64,000 nucleotides of DNA. Source: Reichenbachiella agariperforans (GTDB lineage: Bacteria > Bacteroidota > Bacteroidia > Cytophagales > Cyclobacteriaceae). The stretch is taken from the NCBI RefSeq assembly GCF_900142205.1, contig NZ_FRAA01000006.1:1-64000 (forward strand), given 5' to 3'. The first letter of the stretch is position 1, and each line of letters opens with the position of its first letter. Below the pieces are notes generated by a model. It was given only the letters and a program-made list of their open reading frames with translations, had not been told where the DNA came from and did not search any database. This document shows positions 48,747 through 58,818 of this stretch, piece after piece. A program made the translations under genes and the position numbers.

Positions 48747-51557
48747 TTATCGACTCAAATAAAGGTTGCGTTCACTGTATAGTTTTAGGAAGTAATCGTC
48801 CATCAAATCGTCAATGAAGTAGATCGCTTCACCGGTAGACTTCATTTCTGGTCCGAGTTCCTTGTTTACGTTCGGGAACTTGTTGAACGAGAATACGGGT
48901 TCTTTGATCGCATATCCTTTTTTCTTCGGATTGAATTTAAAGTCAGTGACTTTAGCTCCCAGCATTACTTTTGTCGCATAGTTCACATACGGCTCATCAT
49001 AAGCCTTGCATATAAACGGTACTGTACGTGATGCTCTTGGGTTAGCCTCGATGATGTAGACCTGATCATCTTTGATCGCGAACTGGATGTTGATCAAACC
49101 AACCGTATTGAGGGCCAAAGCGATTTTTTTGGTGTAGTCCTCGATCTTTCTAATGACTAGGTCTCCCAAGTTGTACGGAGGCAAGACAGCAAACGAATCC
49201 CCTGAGTGGATCCCTGCTGGTTCGATGTGTTGCATGATCCCGATGATGTAGACGTTCTCTCCATCGCAGATGGCATCTGCTTCGGCTTCTTGTGCATTCT
49301 CTAGGAAGTGATCGAGCAGTACTCTGTTGCCTGGTATCGTTCTAAATATCTCTACTACGTGCTCTTCGAGCTCTTCCTCGTTGATCACGATCTTCATACC
49401 CTGACCGCCTAGTACATAGGATGGTCTCACGAGCATAGGGAAGCCAATAGTTTTGGATAACTCGAGTGCTTCGTCAGCATTCTCGATTACACCGAACTCT
49501 GGGTAAGGGATGTCGTTTTCTTTTAGTAGATCAGAGAATGAACCTCTATCCTCTGCCAAATCAAGTGCTTCGTAGCTTGTGCCTATGATTTTGATACCAT
49601 ACTTGGATAGTTTCTCTGCTAGTTTGAGTGCTGTCTGTCCACCGAGTTGTACGATGACCCCTTCTGGTTTTTCTAGCAAGATGATCTCGTAGATATGCTC
49701 CCAGAATACGGGTTCAAAGTAAAGCTTGTCTGCGATATCAAAATCAGTAGAAACCGTCTCAGGGTTACAGTTGATCATGATCGTTTCGTATCCAGACTCT
49801 TTCGCTGCGAGGATACCGTGTACACAGGAGTAGTCAAATTCGATTCCCTGACCGATGCGGTTAGGACCTGAACCTAGTACGATGATTTTCTTTTTATCCG
49901 ATGGGATCGACTCGTTTTCTTCTTCGAATGTAGAGTAGAAGTACGGTGTTTGCGCTTCGAACTCTGCCGCACAAGTATCTACCATCTTGTAGGTACGCTT
50001 GATACCCATCTCTTGTCGCTTGGCGAAGACCTCACTTTCGAGACTGCCCATTAAATGACCGAGCTGTCTGTCGGCATAGCCTTTTTTCTTGGCCGTCATC
50101 ATGAGCTTCTTAGGGATGTCAGCTAGCGTATGCTTTTCGATTTCGTTTTCTAGCGCGATCATCTCCTCGATCTGGTATAGAAACCATGGATCGATTTTGG
50201 TGAGGTTTCTTACCGTCTTGTACGGGATGCCCAATTTGAAAGCATCATAGATATGAAACAGTCTGTTCCAGCTAGGGTTCTTTAGGCTATCGAGTAGCTG
50301 ATCATGGCTTTTGAGCTCACGGCCATCTGCGCCAAGCCCATTTCTTTTGATCTCTAGTGACTGACAGGCTTTTTGTAGGGCTTCTTGGAAGTTGCGACCG
50401 ATACCCATCGCTTCTCCTACTGATTTCATCTGTAGGCCTAGGTGTCTATCAGCTCCCTTGAACTTGTCGAAGTTCCAGCGTGGTACTTTGACGATTACAT
50501 AATCAATCGATGGTTCGAAGAACGCAGAAGTATTTTTAGTGATCTGGTTGTTGAGCTCGTCTAGGTTGTAACCGATAGCGAGTTTAGCAGCGATCTTGGC
50601 GACTGGATATCCAGTGGCTTTAGATGCCAGTGCAGAAGATCGAGAGACCCTTGGGTTGATCTCGATCCCGATGATTTCTTTGTTGTCTGGGCTGACAGAG
50701 AACTGTACGTTACATCCCCCTGCGAACTGACCGATAGAGTTGATCATTTCTATGGCATGGTTTCGCATTCTTTGGTAGACTGTATCAGGTAGAGTCATCG
50801 CAGGTGCTACTGTGATAGAATCACCAGTATGTACCCCCATAGGGTCGAAGTTTTCGATCGAACAGATGACGATGAAGTTGCCTATGCTGTCGCGCATGAT
50901 TTCCAACTCGTACTCTTTCCATCCTAGGATACTCTGCTCGATGAGTACCTCATGAATAGGAGAGGCGTGTAATCCATCGTTTAGTGCTTTGTCGAAATCC
51001 TCAGGTGTTTCTACAAATCCACCTCCTGCACCACCTAGCGTGTATGAAGAACGGATGATCAATGGGAAACCTATTTCTTGTGCAATCTCTTTTCCCTCTA
51101 GGAATGAAGTCGCTGTACGTCCTTTACAGACACTTACGCCGATTTCCTCCATTTTGAGTCTGAATTTCTCTCTGTCCTCGGTCGTTTCGATCGCATCGAA
51201 GTTAGATCCAATTACTCGCACGTTGTATTTGTCCCAGATGCCTGCTTTGTCACAGTCCATGGCTAGGTTGAGTGCGGTCTGACCTCCCATGGTAGGGAGT
51301 ACAGCGTCTATATCATGTTTTTCTAGGATTTCCCTGATCGATGCTTTGGTGAGAGGCTTGAGATAGACATTGTCAGCGGTTACCTTGTCGGTCATAATGG
51401 TCGCTGGGTTCGAGTTGATCAGCGTCACTTCGATTCCTTCTTCCCTTAGTGACCTAGCAGCCTGTGATCCTGAATAATCAAACTCACATGCTTGACCGAT
51501 GACGATGGGTCCACTTCCTATTATTAAAACCGATTTGATACTTTTATCCTTTGGCAT
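48747..51557 (-). CDS. carB: Carbamoyl-phosphate synthase large subunit, lacking the MGS-like domain
   Basis: 936 aa against about 1070 in Escherichia coli. Makes carbamoyl phosphate from bicarbonate, ATP and ammonia for pyrimidine and arginine synthesis. Both synthetase halves are present: [20 protein letters not shown] at the start, [13 protein letters not shown] in the first ATP-grasp domain, [19 protein letters not shown] at about 560, [14 protein letters not shown] in the second. The sequence ends at [13 protein letters not shown] plus 24 residues, so the C-terminal MGS-like domain for UMP and ornithine control is absent. Similar short forms are common in Bacteroidota. carA is not in the window. 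Confidence 0.97.
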   Translation of the reverse strand: MPKDKSIKSVLIIGSGPIVIGQACEFDYSGSQAARSLREEGIEVTLINSNPATIMTDKVTADNVYLKPLTKASIREILEKHDIDAVLPTMGGQTALNLAMDCDKAGIWDKYNVRVIGSNFDAIETTEDREKFRLKMEEIGVSVCKGRTATSFLEGKEIAQEIGFPLIIRSSYTLGGAGGGFVETPEDFDKALNDGLHASPIHEVLIEQSILGWKEYELEIMRDSIGNFIVICSIENFDPMGVHTGDSITVAPAMTLPDTVYQRMRNHAIEMINSIGQFAGGCNVQFSVSPDNKEIIGIEINPRVSRSSALASKATGYPVAKIAAKLAIGYNLDELNNQITKNTSAFFEPSIDYVIVKVPRWNFDKFKGADRHLGLQMKSVGEAMGIGRNFQEALQKACQSLEIKRNGLGADGRELKSHDQLLDSLKNPSWNRLFHIYDAFKLGIPYKTVRNLTKIDPWFLYQIEEMIALENEIEKHTLADIPKKLMMTAKKKGYADRQLGHLMGSLESEVFAKRQEMGIKRTYKMVDTCAAEFEAQTPYFYSTFEEENESIPSDKKKIIVLGSGPNRIGQGIEFDYSCVHGILAAKESGYETIMINCNPETVSTDFDIADKLYFEPVFWEHIYEIILLEKPEGVIVQLGGQTALKLAEKLSKYGIKIIGTSYEALDLAEDRGSFSDLLKENDIPYPEFGVIENADEALELSKTIGFPMLVRPSYVLGGQGMKIVINEEELEEHVVEIFRTIPGNRVLLDHFLENAQEAEADAICDGENVYIIGIMQHIEPAGIHSGDSFAVLPPYNLGDLVIRKIEDYTKKIALALNTVGLINIQFAIKDDQVYIIEANPRASRTVPFICKAYDEPYVNYATKVMLGAKVTDFKFNPKKKGYAIKEPVFSFNKFPNVNKELGPEMKSTGEAIYFIDDLMDDYFLKLYSERNLYLSR

Positions 51558-51713
51558 TTTGCGACGACTTTTGTTTTTTTAAGGGGTATAAAATTCTGCA
51601 AATCTAGGTTCAAATGCGCGTAATAAAAAGGATATACAGAGGGGATATGGTTTTTTTCGAACAAACTCTGAATTACCTTACGGCATAATAAATACTACAA
51701 AAACACACGTAAA

Positions 51714-52133
51714 ATGACAGCTAATTTTAATCAATCGGCAATTGCAACCTTTGTGCTCTTTTTTGTGCTCGTTTTGTCATCATGCGAATCAGGTAAGGAA
51801 AAGAAGCAAAGTCTAGTCGGTAATTGGGACGTTCAGTGGGTAACCTACCCAGACAATGAAGCTCCTATGGACCCTAGCATTAACCTCACCATGAATGGAA
51901 AAATGGACATTAAGCCTGATGGGAAAATCACGATTAGTGCGTTTGGTTATGAGAACTGTATCTTTGGCAAGGATACTTTGGTTCATAGTCTAGAGTGGGA
52001 GATGCTCGGTGACACACTCAATGTCAAGAACAAAGGAGATGAGTTCGGGATGCCTTACAAAATCCTAGAAGCGAGTGATAGTAAGGTCAAACTACAGCTC
52101 GTCGAGGATGTCTATCTTTTCCTAACCAAGTGA
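51714..52133 (+). CDS. Lipocalin-like lipoprotein
   Basis: 139 aa. Lipoprotein signal (FVLFFVLVLSSC, Cys at about 24). The mature part begins LVGNWDVQWVTYP and has alternating strands (MDIKPDGKITISAFGYENCI, WEMLGDTLNVKNKG), typical of lipocalin-like domains of Bacteroidota. No ligand or enzyme role can be given. It precedes the AsmA-like gene by 70 bp on the same strand. Confidence 0.75.
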   Translation: MTANFNQSAIATFVLFFVLVLSSCESGKEKKQSLVGNWDVQWVTYPDNEAPMDPSINLTMNGKMDIKPDGKITISAFGYENCIFGKDTLVHSLEWEMLGDTLNVKNKGDEFGMPYKILEASDSKVKLQLVEDVYLFLTK

Positions 52134-52203
52134 TTTGGGTAATAGATAGTGTTCCTTAGCAATTAATCCTAAATTAGATATTCATACCAAAACGTAAAAA
52201 CTG

Positions 52204-54831
52204 ATGAAAAAGCTCCTAATTATTTTGGGGTCTATCGTAGCGCTCGTCGTTGCACTTCTTATTTTGATCCCGATTATTTTCAAAGATGACATACAAAAGG
52301 CGGTCGATGATGCGATAGCCAAAAATATCAATGCGACGGTCTACTATGATAGAGGAGGTTTTTCGCTCTCTTTGATTAAAAGCTTCCCCAATTTTAGTTT
52401 GGCGATAGATGATTTCGGTATCGTGGGTAAAGCACCTTTCGAAGAGGATACGCTTTTGTCGGTCGCTTCTTTTGGATTTGAAATTGACCTGATGTCTGTC
52501 ATCAATGGAGGGCAGATCAAAGTCAATTCCATCCTGCTGGATCAGCCAGAGATCACGGTGCTGGTTTTGGAGAACGGCAAAGCAAACTATGACATAGCCG
52601 TGGCGAGCGAAGAAGTAGCCGAGGAAGATACGACTGCTAGTACTGCGGCATTCTCTGTTGCGATCAAAAGCTGGGAGATCCGGAATGCCAACCTTATCTA
52701 CTATGATGAGTCGATGAAGTTCTATACGACGATTTTGGGCTTGAACCACAGCGGAACGGGTGACTTTACGCAAGATATATTTGACCTCACCACTCAGACA
52801 ACGGTCGATGGTTTGACTGTCAACATGGATGGAGTCGAGTATCTGAGCAACAAAACGCTGACCGCTGACCTCACACTCAATATGGACTTGCCCCATGCCA
52901 AGTACACATTCAAAGAGAACAAGATTGCGCTCAATGATTTCGGGATAGGTTTTGACGGGTATGTTGCCATGCCTACCGAGGATATCGACATGGATTTGAA
53001 TTTTTCGGGATCCGATATTTCTATCAAGAGTATTTTATCTCTGATTCCAGGCGTATATCAGGAATACCTTGCTGGCGTAGAGACGAGTGGTAGCATTTCG
53101 TTTTCGGGGACGGCCAAAGGTACCTACAACGAAAACCGCCTACCTGATGTGACGGCTAAACTGGATGTAGACAATGGGAAAATCAAATATGCAGAGTATC
53201 CAATTCCTATCGAGAAACTGACCATACGTACCGCACTCAATGTCCCAGGCGAGAATATGGACAACATGACCTTTAACATGCCGACCTTCTCGATGCTCCT
53301 AGATGGTGAGACTGTCTCTGCTAATTTGGCCTTTAGCAATCTACAGAACTATACGTGGGACTTTGGACTACATGGCAATCTCGACCTAGAGAAGCTGCTA
53401 AAAGTCGTCCCTGTAGAGGGAATGAATCTCAAAGGACTCATGACAGCTGACCTGAGTACCTCGGGTAATATGAAACTCATAGAGGAGGAGCGCTATGCGG
53501 AAATACCCGCCGCGGGTTCACTGTCACTGACGGGTTTTGAGGTGGTTAGCGAAGACCTGCCTCAGGGCTTTAGCATCAAAAAGACGAGCATGACATTCAC
53601 CCCAAAACAAGTTGCCTTGAAAGAGTTCGATGCGATGCTGGGCAAGAGCGATATACAGCTCGACGGTGTGGTGTCTAATTTCATAGGTTTTGCTCTGTCG
53701 GAGAACGAAACACTAGTTGGGAAGCTCAACCTACGCTCCAAATCGTTTGATCTGGATGAGTGGATGACGGAGGAAACAGCAGAAGTCGATACGACTGCTG
53801 CTCCTTTAGAGGTGATTCGTGTTCCGACCAACATTGATTTTGCGTTTATGTCCGCGATCAATACCATACACTACGACGGTATGGAGATCAAAGATTTGGA
53901 CGGATTGATTACAGTCAAAGAAGGAATCGCTCGTCTCAACAACATAGACTTTAATCTCCTCGATGGAGCGTTTGTGATGAATGGCACCTATAATTCTGTA
54001 GTCGAAGAACCTGCGTTTGATTTCGGGTTTGACATCAGCGACCTTTCTATCCCGAAGGCATACGAGACGTTCAATACTGTCCAGAAATTAGCACCTGTAG
54101 CGAAGAATGTCACAGGAGATTTTTCTGCACTACTGCAACTCTCAGGTAACCTCGGAGCGGATATGATGCCCATCTATGAGCATCTATATGGCACAGGCGT
54201 GATACAAATCGATGATGCTGCGCTCAAAGGAGACAAGCTGATGAAAACCATCTCCGCGGTATCTAAGTTCAGTGGCGAAGAGGTGACGGTGAAGGATGTC
54301 AAACTCCAAGTAGAGATCAAAGAAGGGCGTATCTATGTTGATCCATTCGATGTGTCGATGAAAGGGCAGAAAGCCACCATCTATGGCTCGAATGGCATAG
54401 ATGGCTCTCTGGATTATAAAATCAGTACAGTCGTAAAGACGGGAAAAGTAGGCAGTGCGGTCAATGCTGCGTTGGCCACCTACACTGGTGGTGCGAAAGT
54501 TATCGATGAGACCATGCTGGTCAAATTAAAAGTATCCGGCACCTATGAGGATCCGAAGGTAGGAATCGCCAGTGCTGAATCTGCGGGAGGACAATCACCC
54601 GCTGCATCTGTCAAGGCTGCCGCTAAAGCAGAAATCGATAAGCAGCTCAAAGCTGCCGAGGACAAAGCTAAGGCCGAGCTAGACAAACAGAAAAAAGCGG
54701 CAGAGGCTAAGGCCAAAGCAGAGTTAGCGAAGAAACAGGCAGAACTAGAAAAGGAGGCTGAGGAGCAAGCTAAAAAAGCAGCAGAGGAGGCCAAGAAAAA
54801 AGCCAAAGATGCCCTGAAAAAAATGTTCTAA
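52204..54831 (+). CDS. AsmA-like inner-membrane-anchored protein
   Basis: 875 aa. N-terminal membrane anchor (LLIILGSIVALVVALLILIP), then a long beta-repeat domain of the AsmA/TamB-type chorein fold (SLIKSFPNFSLAIDDFGIVG, VNSILLDQPEITVLVLENGK). The AsmA C-terminal-like domain lies at about 560-780 (GALTVKEG-type pattern, VTGDFSALLQLSGNLGAD). The last about 90 residues are an Ala/Lys/Glu coiled coil (KAKAELAKKQAELEKEAEEQ). AsmA-type proteins are thought to bridge the periplasm for phospholipid transport. The TerB-like gene starts 4 bp downstream. Confidence 0.88.
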   Translation: MKKLLIILGSIVALVVALLILIPIIFKDDIQKAVDDAIAKNINATVYYDRGGFSLSLIKSFPNFSLAIDDFGIVGKAPFEEDTLLSVASFGFEIDLMSVINGGQIKVNSILLDQPEITVLVLENGKANYDIAVASEEVAEEDTTASTAAFSVAIKSWEIRNANLIYYDESMKFYTTILGLNHSGTGDFTQDIFDLTTQTTVDGLTVNMDGVEYLSNKTLTADLTLNMDLPHAKYTFKENKIALNDFGIGFDGYVAMPTEDIDMDLNFSGSDISIKSILSLIPGVYQEYLAGVETSGSISFSGTAKGTYNENRLPDVTAKLDVDNGKIKYAEYPIPIEKLTIRTALNVPGENMDNMTFNMPTFSMLLDGETVSANLAFSNLQNYTWDFGLHGNLDLEKLLKVVPVEGMNLKGLMTADLSTSGNMKLIEEERYAEIPAAGSLSLTGFEVVSEDLPQGFSIKKTSMTFTPKQVALKEFDAMLGKSDIQLDGVVSNFIGFALSENETLVGKLNLRSKSFDLDEWMTEETAEVDTTAAPLEVIRVPTNIDFAFMSAINTIHYDGMEIKDLDGLITVKEGIARLNNIDFNLLDGAFVMNGTYNSVVEEPAFDFGFDISDLSIPKAYETFNTVQKLAPVAKNVTGDFSALLQLSGNLGADMMPIYEHLYGTGVIQIDDAALKGDKLMKTISAVSKFSGEEVTVKDVKLQVEIKEGRIYVDPFDVSMKGQKATIYGSNGIDGSLDYKISTVVKTGKVGSAVNAALATYTGGAKVIDETMLVKLKVSGTYEDPKVGIASAESAGGQSPAASVKAAAKAEIDKQLKAAEDKAKAELDKQKKAAEAKAKAELAKKQAELEKEAEEQAKKAAEEAKKKAKDALKKMF

Positions 54832-54835
54832 ACCT

Positions 54836-55234
54836 ATGCCCATGATCAAAAAGCAATTGACGGCCTTAGTGAATCTCGCTAAGAGTGATGATAACATCGA
54901 TGAGCGCGAACGCTCTTTGATCTTCAAAATAGGTAGCGCTCATGGTCTCTCTGACGAGTCCATTCAAGAGATAGTAGACCACCCCGGTGAACTTACCGGG
55001 GTGGCTAATTTGGACCCTGACGAGAAGTTCGAATTCCTCTATAGCATCATCCAACTCATGAAGGTAGATGACGAGATCTTCAACGAGGAGGTTGAATACT
55101 GCAACATGATCGCTGACAAACTGGGCTATAGCTATGGTGCTGTGATGGAGATGTATCCCTTGGTGCACAAGAATCTCGTGATCAAAAGCGAAAAGTTGTC
55201 GCTTAAGAAAAAATTAAACGCCTTTTTAAAATAG
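54836..55234 (+). CDS. TerB-like helical protein
   Basis: 132 aa, all-helical. KQLTALVNLAKSDDNIDERE and FEFLYSIIQLMKVDDEIFNE contain the paired acidic motifs (DDNID, DDEIF) that bind metals in TerB/DjlA-type domains. No signal peptide, so it is cytosolic. Coupled to the AsmA-like gene (4-bp gap), so it may work at the inner membrane. Tellurite resistance is not implied. Confidence 0.85.
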   Translation: MPMIKKQLTALVNLAKSDDNIDERERSLIFKIGSAHGLSDESIQEIVDHPGELTGVANLDPDEKFEFLYSIIQLMKVDDEIFNEEVEYCNMIADKLGYSYGAVMEMYPLVHKNLVIKSEKLSLKKKLNAFLK

Positions 55235-55290
55235 ATTTTCTTCTATACATCATTTCGTCGTTAGTTTGCATTAGACTGTAGTAGACTACT

Positions 55291-56091
55291 ATGCGACGAA
55301 TCATTTTATTATCGATACTTTTTATGACCCAGTCGGGTATGGCTATCTGCCAAGACATCTTGGTAAGAGGTGCTGTGATGGACAGTGAGACAGCGGATGT
55401 ACTCCGGGATGTTCAGGTTTATACGCACATCCACTCGGGTACGTATAGCGATATCGATGGCAACTTCGTGGTAAAAGTGCTGTCAGGGGATACACTACAC
55501 TTTTCCTTGCTGGGCTACAAGGAGCAGCAGTATGTGGTGACCGACTCGATTCGCTATCAAAACATCATGATCAGCATGAAGAAAACTACCATCGTGTTAG
55601 AGGATGTGCAGGTCAGTAGTATGTATCAGGCGAATACCATCATCCGAAACCCTCGTCTCGAATCAGTGCATGTTAATGGAGTCTATGCAGCCCCCAAAAC
55701 GGAAGCGGACGATTATAGATTAGGGGCAATGGGTGCAGTCGCTAGTCCTGCCACGGCGGTCTACCGTATGGTGAGCAAGCAGTACAAACAAGAGAAACGT
55801 GTCTACAATGAATCGCTGGCTCGTGAGGCGGAGGGTGAAACCTTTGATGTGGCGAAAGAAAAAATGGAGGAGATCTTAGAGATCATGGGACAGCGACTAG
55901 ATGAATATTACTACATCGATTTTATTCACTATGCAGGGATGGACTTACAGTCCTTTGCGAGGAGGGAAGTCTACGAGCTTGTACAGATCTTACCTAAAAA
56001 CCTAGACGGCTACTATGATTACCTAGATGAGAAACTCAAAGAAGAAGAGCGAATCAAATCAGGTGCGAAGCAAAACCCTACCTTTCATTAA
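55291..56091 (+). CDS. Secreted protein with carboxypeptidase-like regulatory domain
   Basis: 266 aa. Signal peptide (LLSILFMTQSGMAICQ), then a CarboxypepD_reg-like domain at about 22-105 (VRGAVMDSETADVLRDVQVY, LHFSLLGYKEQQYVV). The remaining 160 residues are helical and highly charged (REAEGETFDVAKEKMEEILE). No TonB plug or barrel follows, so it is a small periplasmic or surface protein. Function unknown. Confidence 0.8.
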   Translation: MRRIILLSILFMTQSGMAICQDILVRGAVMDSETADVLRDVQVYTHIHSGTYSDIDGNFVVKVLSGDTLHFSLLGYKEQQYVVTDSIRYQNIMISMKKTTIVLEDVQVSSMYQANTIIRNPRLESVHVNGVYAAPKTEADDYRLGAMGAVASPATAVYRMVSKQYKQEKRVYNESLAREAEGETFDVAKEKMEEILEIMGQRLDEYYYIDFIHYAGMDLQSFARREVYELVQILPKNLDGYYDYLDEKLKEEERIKSGAKQNPTFH

Positions 56092-56238
56092 TTTTAGTTT
56101 CATCATGTATGGCCTTGTGGATTTGACGCTTCGTACACGGTAGTTTTTAGGCTTTCTTACTTTTTTTAGGGATGAAACATGGAAGAGAGTATAGTCTGAT
56201 CCTTTCTAAGAAATCACTTTAACCCTTAAGACTGCCTC

Positions 56239-56296
56239 CTGCTTGCGCAAGGATGACGGTCTGCTTGCGCAACCTCAAGCCCATGCTTGCACAACC
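56239..56296. repeat. Three-unit 22-bp tandem repeat
   Basis: Units start at 56239/56240, 56261/56262 and 56283/56284. Shares the 22-bp period and the TGCGCA core with the nine-unit array at 42247-42443 but differs elsewhere. Confidence 0.5.
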
Positions 56297-56412
56297 GTTT
56301 TATGTTTCAAAAGTCCACCCTCTACGGTCTTGCTTTATGGTTATATGGTTTTGTGAACTCGTATCAAGGATAGCACAAAGTCATGGCATTTTTAATTTAC
56401 CTCTTTAGGCAC

Positions 56413-56446
56413 AAAAAAAACCTGACGGAGACCGCCAGGTTTTTAG
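56413..56446 (-). terminator. Terminator of the downstream minus-strand lipoprotein gene
   Basis: Stem AAAAACCTGGCGG/CCGTCAGGTTTTT on the minus strand (one wobble) with T8, 30 bp past the stop codon of the gene at 56476-57420. Confidence 0.85.
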
Positions 56447-56475
56447 TTATTCTCCTTTTGGGAGAGAAATTCTTA

Positions 56476-57420
56476 TTATGGCTGAACCAATACTTCGATT
56501 TCTAAATAAGCATCATTATCATATCCATTGCCACTTTGACCTTTGTAAATCTCAGTTACTTTGATTGCGCCTATTTTTGACCCACCTTCTTTGCCAGCAT
56601 CAGTACTGAAAAGGATGATTTGTCCTTCAGTTAGATCTTCTACTGTACCAATCTCATCAGAGGTATTGTCAGCATATGCAGTAGCTAGTGCAGCAGAAGT
56701 AGATAGTGCCATGTATTCTTCAGAAGACAAAGTCGTTTCTTTGAACATTGTAGCATTTAAAGTTCCCCAACCTTGACCATCTGCTGACAAGTCATAAACT
56801 GAAGAAGGGTATGTCGCTGGTGATCCTAAATTAGCTTCACTGAAGTAATAGTATCCAAAATCAACATCTGCAGAGCTAGCAGTACTAGCAACGACTTCAC
56901 CAGAACTAATAGTTTCTCCTAAGTTAGTAGAGAAAAATGTATGAGAGTCTCTTGTCTGAGTAGGCGCATACAATAGTTTTTCTGTATATGAGATTGCTGG
57001 GATAGATGTGATATCTAGATCTATAGAAACGGATGCAGTTGCATTTTGATCATCTACGGCAGTCACTGTGAAAGTCAAAGTTTGACCTGCGTAAGCTTCA
57101 GGAATTGTAACCAAAATGTTATCAGATGTAAAGCTAGTTTCTGTAGCACCTGGTTCTTTAGAGGCAGTGTATGCTGTTGTCACGTCTGCACCGTCAGCAT
57201 CTTCGATAGTTGCAGTAGTCGTGTTGAAAACGCCTGGAGCATCTACTGTATAGCTGAATGTAACTTCTTCGCCAGCGGTGATCTCAGTAACTGAAGACGA
57301 AGGGCTAGTGATCGTAATGACTGGTGCATCGAATGTTTCTTCATCATCGGTGCTACATGCCACGGCAAATACCAATAAGCTTAGGCACATTAATCTTGTT
57401 AGGTTCTTAATAATTTTCAT
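56476..57420 (-). CDS. Lipoprotein with N-terminal Ig-like domain
   Basis: 314 aa. Signal LTRLMCLSLLVFAVAC with lipobox Cys at about 22. An Ig-like domain spans about 32-135 (VTEITAGEEVTFSYTVDAPG, FTVTAVDDQNATASVSIDLD). The C-terminal domain (about 140-314) is beta-rich, with GYYYFSEANLGSPATY and AIKVTEIYKGQSGNGYDND. No family recognised; similar two-domain lipoproteins are frequent on Bacteroidota surfaces. Transcribed alone with its own terminator and a long upstream region. Confidence 0.75.
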   Translation of the reverse strand: MKIIKNLTRLMCLSLLVFAVACSTDDEETFDAPVITITSPSSSVTEITAGEEVTFSYTVDAPGVFNTTTATIEDADGADVTTAYTASKEPGATETSFTSDNILVTIPEAYAGQTLTFTVTAVDDQNATASVSIDLDITSIPAISYTEKLLYAPTQTRDSHTFFSTNLGETISSGEVVASTASSADVDFGYYYFSEANLGSPATYPSSVYDLSADGQGWGTLNATMFKETTLSSEEYMALSTSAALATAYADNTSDEIGTVEDLTEGQIILFSTDAGKEGGSKIGAIKVTEIYKGQSGNGYDNDAYLEIEVLVQP

Positions 57421-57968
57421 AGACTTAGATTTTAATTGTTTGAAATTGTGTTAAATATTTACTTCCACTGACATGACAAAAGTCATACCTAAAAACGATA
57501 AGGTTGATAAAAAAACATTGTATTTCGATCAACACGGTTTATTTCTCTATGGGATCGTTTTAATCGGGGGGAATTAAACGGTCGAGTTAGGTTACTAAAG
57601 ATGTCACTAGCAATAGATTGAATGACCTTTGTTTAGTTTCATGTTTGTAAGAGTTGGTTATAAATTAAAGTTAGTCATTTGATAGAATATATCATACGAC
57701 TATAGTTAAGTGTCAATTTTATTTTGAGGCCAAGATGCCACATTTGGGGATTAGTTACGTCAAACTATTTCCCCAAGTTACTATAGAAACCTGCGTTCGA
57801 TTTTAATAAAAGTTAAAATCGTTTATGAAATGCATCAATTGTACTTTGTCTTCAAGCCAGACAGTGTAATTTTCAAAAACCTTGAATTAAGAAGATGATT
57901 TATATCCTTTATTAATCGAACTCAGGTTAGTAAGGCTTTTGTAGCGAAAATATTTTACGGCTAGTGTT
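57421..57968. other. Long intergenic region, nothing recognised
   Basis: 548 bp without a coding frame of note. It contains the upstream region of the minus-strand lipoprotein and, at 57744-57776, a 7-bp dyad (TTGGGGA/TCCCCAA) with a 19-nt loop and no T tract. No tRNA or known RNA motif seen. Confidence 0.4.
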
Positions 57969-58814
57969 CTATTGTTCGGTAGGATATTCGTACCCGTATA
58001 GTTTGGTGATTTTCTTTTTCGAGAGTTTTTCTACTTCCATGGTGACGTATAGATCTTCTATGGGTTTGTCTCCTCTGGCTGTTTTTACAGCAGCTACTTG
58101 GTCGATGATCTCTAGTCCTTCTACCACCCGGCCAAACACGGTGTATTCATTGTCTAGGTGTGGAGAGCCACCTACAGTAGTATAGGTTTCCTTTTGTTGG
58201 GCAGTGAGTGTGATTGGCTCGAAGCTGCCCTCTATTTCCGTCATCACGATTGCTATCAGCGAATCAAATGCTTCGGGGTTGTTCTCTTGTCTATAGGCTT
58301 GTAGTTTTTCGAGCTGTGGTTTGTTTTCAGATTTGGTGATGTATTCGTTGAAGAGTTGGTTTTTGGTTCCCATATTCATTTGCTCTTCGTACTGATCGAT
58401 CTCTTCTGCCGTATAGGTTTTGCCCTGTACGATGTAGAATTGACACCAGCTAGAAGCCTTTTTGGGATTGATATTGTCGCCTTGTCTTGCTGCGGCTAGT
58501 GCTCCTTTTTCATGGATATAGCCTTTGCTGAGTTCGGCTGGGATGGTTTTTTTATTTCTTGTCCCTTCTTTCGCATCTATGTCACCTGCCTGGATCATAA
58601 AATCCTGGATCACTCGGTGAAAGGTCGTGCTGTCATAGTCACCAGACTCGGCGAGCTCGATGAAGTTGGCTTTGTGTAGCGGCGTCTCATCATACAGGAG
58701 GACTTTCATATCCCCAAATGAAGTGTGTATGGTGACGATGTAGTCTTTTCGGTCTTTGGCACATGAGACCAAGATGACCATTGATAGTACGAGTAGCGAG
58801 AGTTGTTTTTTCAT
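57969..58814 (-). CDS. Cyclophilin-type peptidyl-prolyl isomerase, lipoprotein
   Basis: 281 aa. Lipoprotein signal (LSLLVLSMVILVSC). Cyclophilin domain in two parts: VTIHTSFGDMKVLLYDETPL and TTFHRVIQDFMIQAGDI, then EYTVFGRVVEGLEIIDQVA near the C-terminus, with an insertion of about 90 helical residues between. Catalyses Xaa-Pro isomerisation in the envelope. Last gene of the minus-strand run, 4 bp behind hemC. Confidence 0.93.
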   Translation of the reverse strand: MKKQLSLLVLSMVILVSCAKDRKDYIVTIHTSFGDMKVLLYDETPLHKANFIELAESGDYDSTTFHRVIQDFMIQAGDIDAKEGTRNKKTIPAELSKGYIHEKGALAAARQGDNINPKKASSWCQFYIVQGKTYTAEEIDQYEEQMNMGTKNQLFNEYITKSENKPQLEKLQAYRQENNPEAFDSLIAIVMTEIEGSFEPITLTAQQKETYTTVGGSPHLDNEYTVFGRVVEGLEIIDQVAAVKTARGDKPIEDLYVTMEVEKLSKKKITKLYGYEYPTEQ

Positions 58815-58818
58815 CTGT

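Larger units (their letters stand above)
56092..56475. other. Intergenic region with short 22-bp repeat and terminator
   Basis: Contains TGCTTGC at 56240, 56262 and 56284, that is, three units with an exact 22-bp period (CTGCTTGCGCAAGGATGACG plus GT), and the terminator of the following minus-strand gene. No gene seen. Confidence 0.55.

Noticed and set aside
57421-57968. tRNA or riboswitch in the long gap
   Set aside because: No cloverleaf, CCA end or known riboswitch core was seen; only a weak dyad without a T tract.
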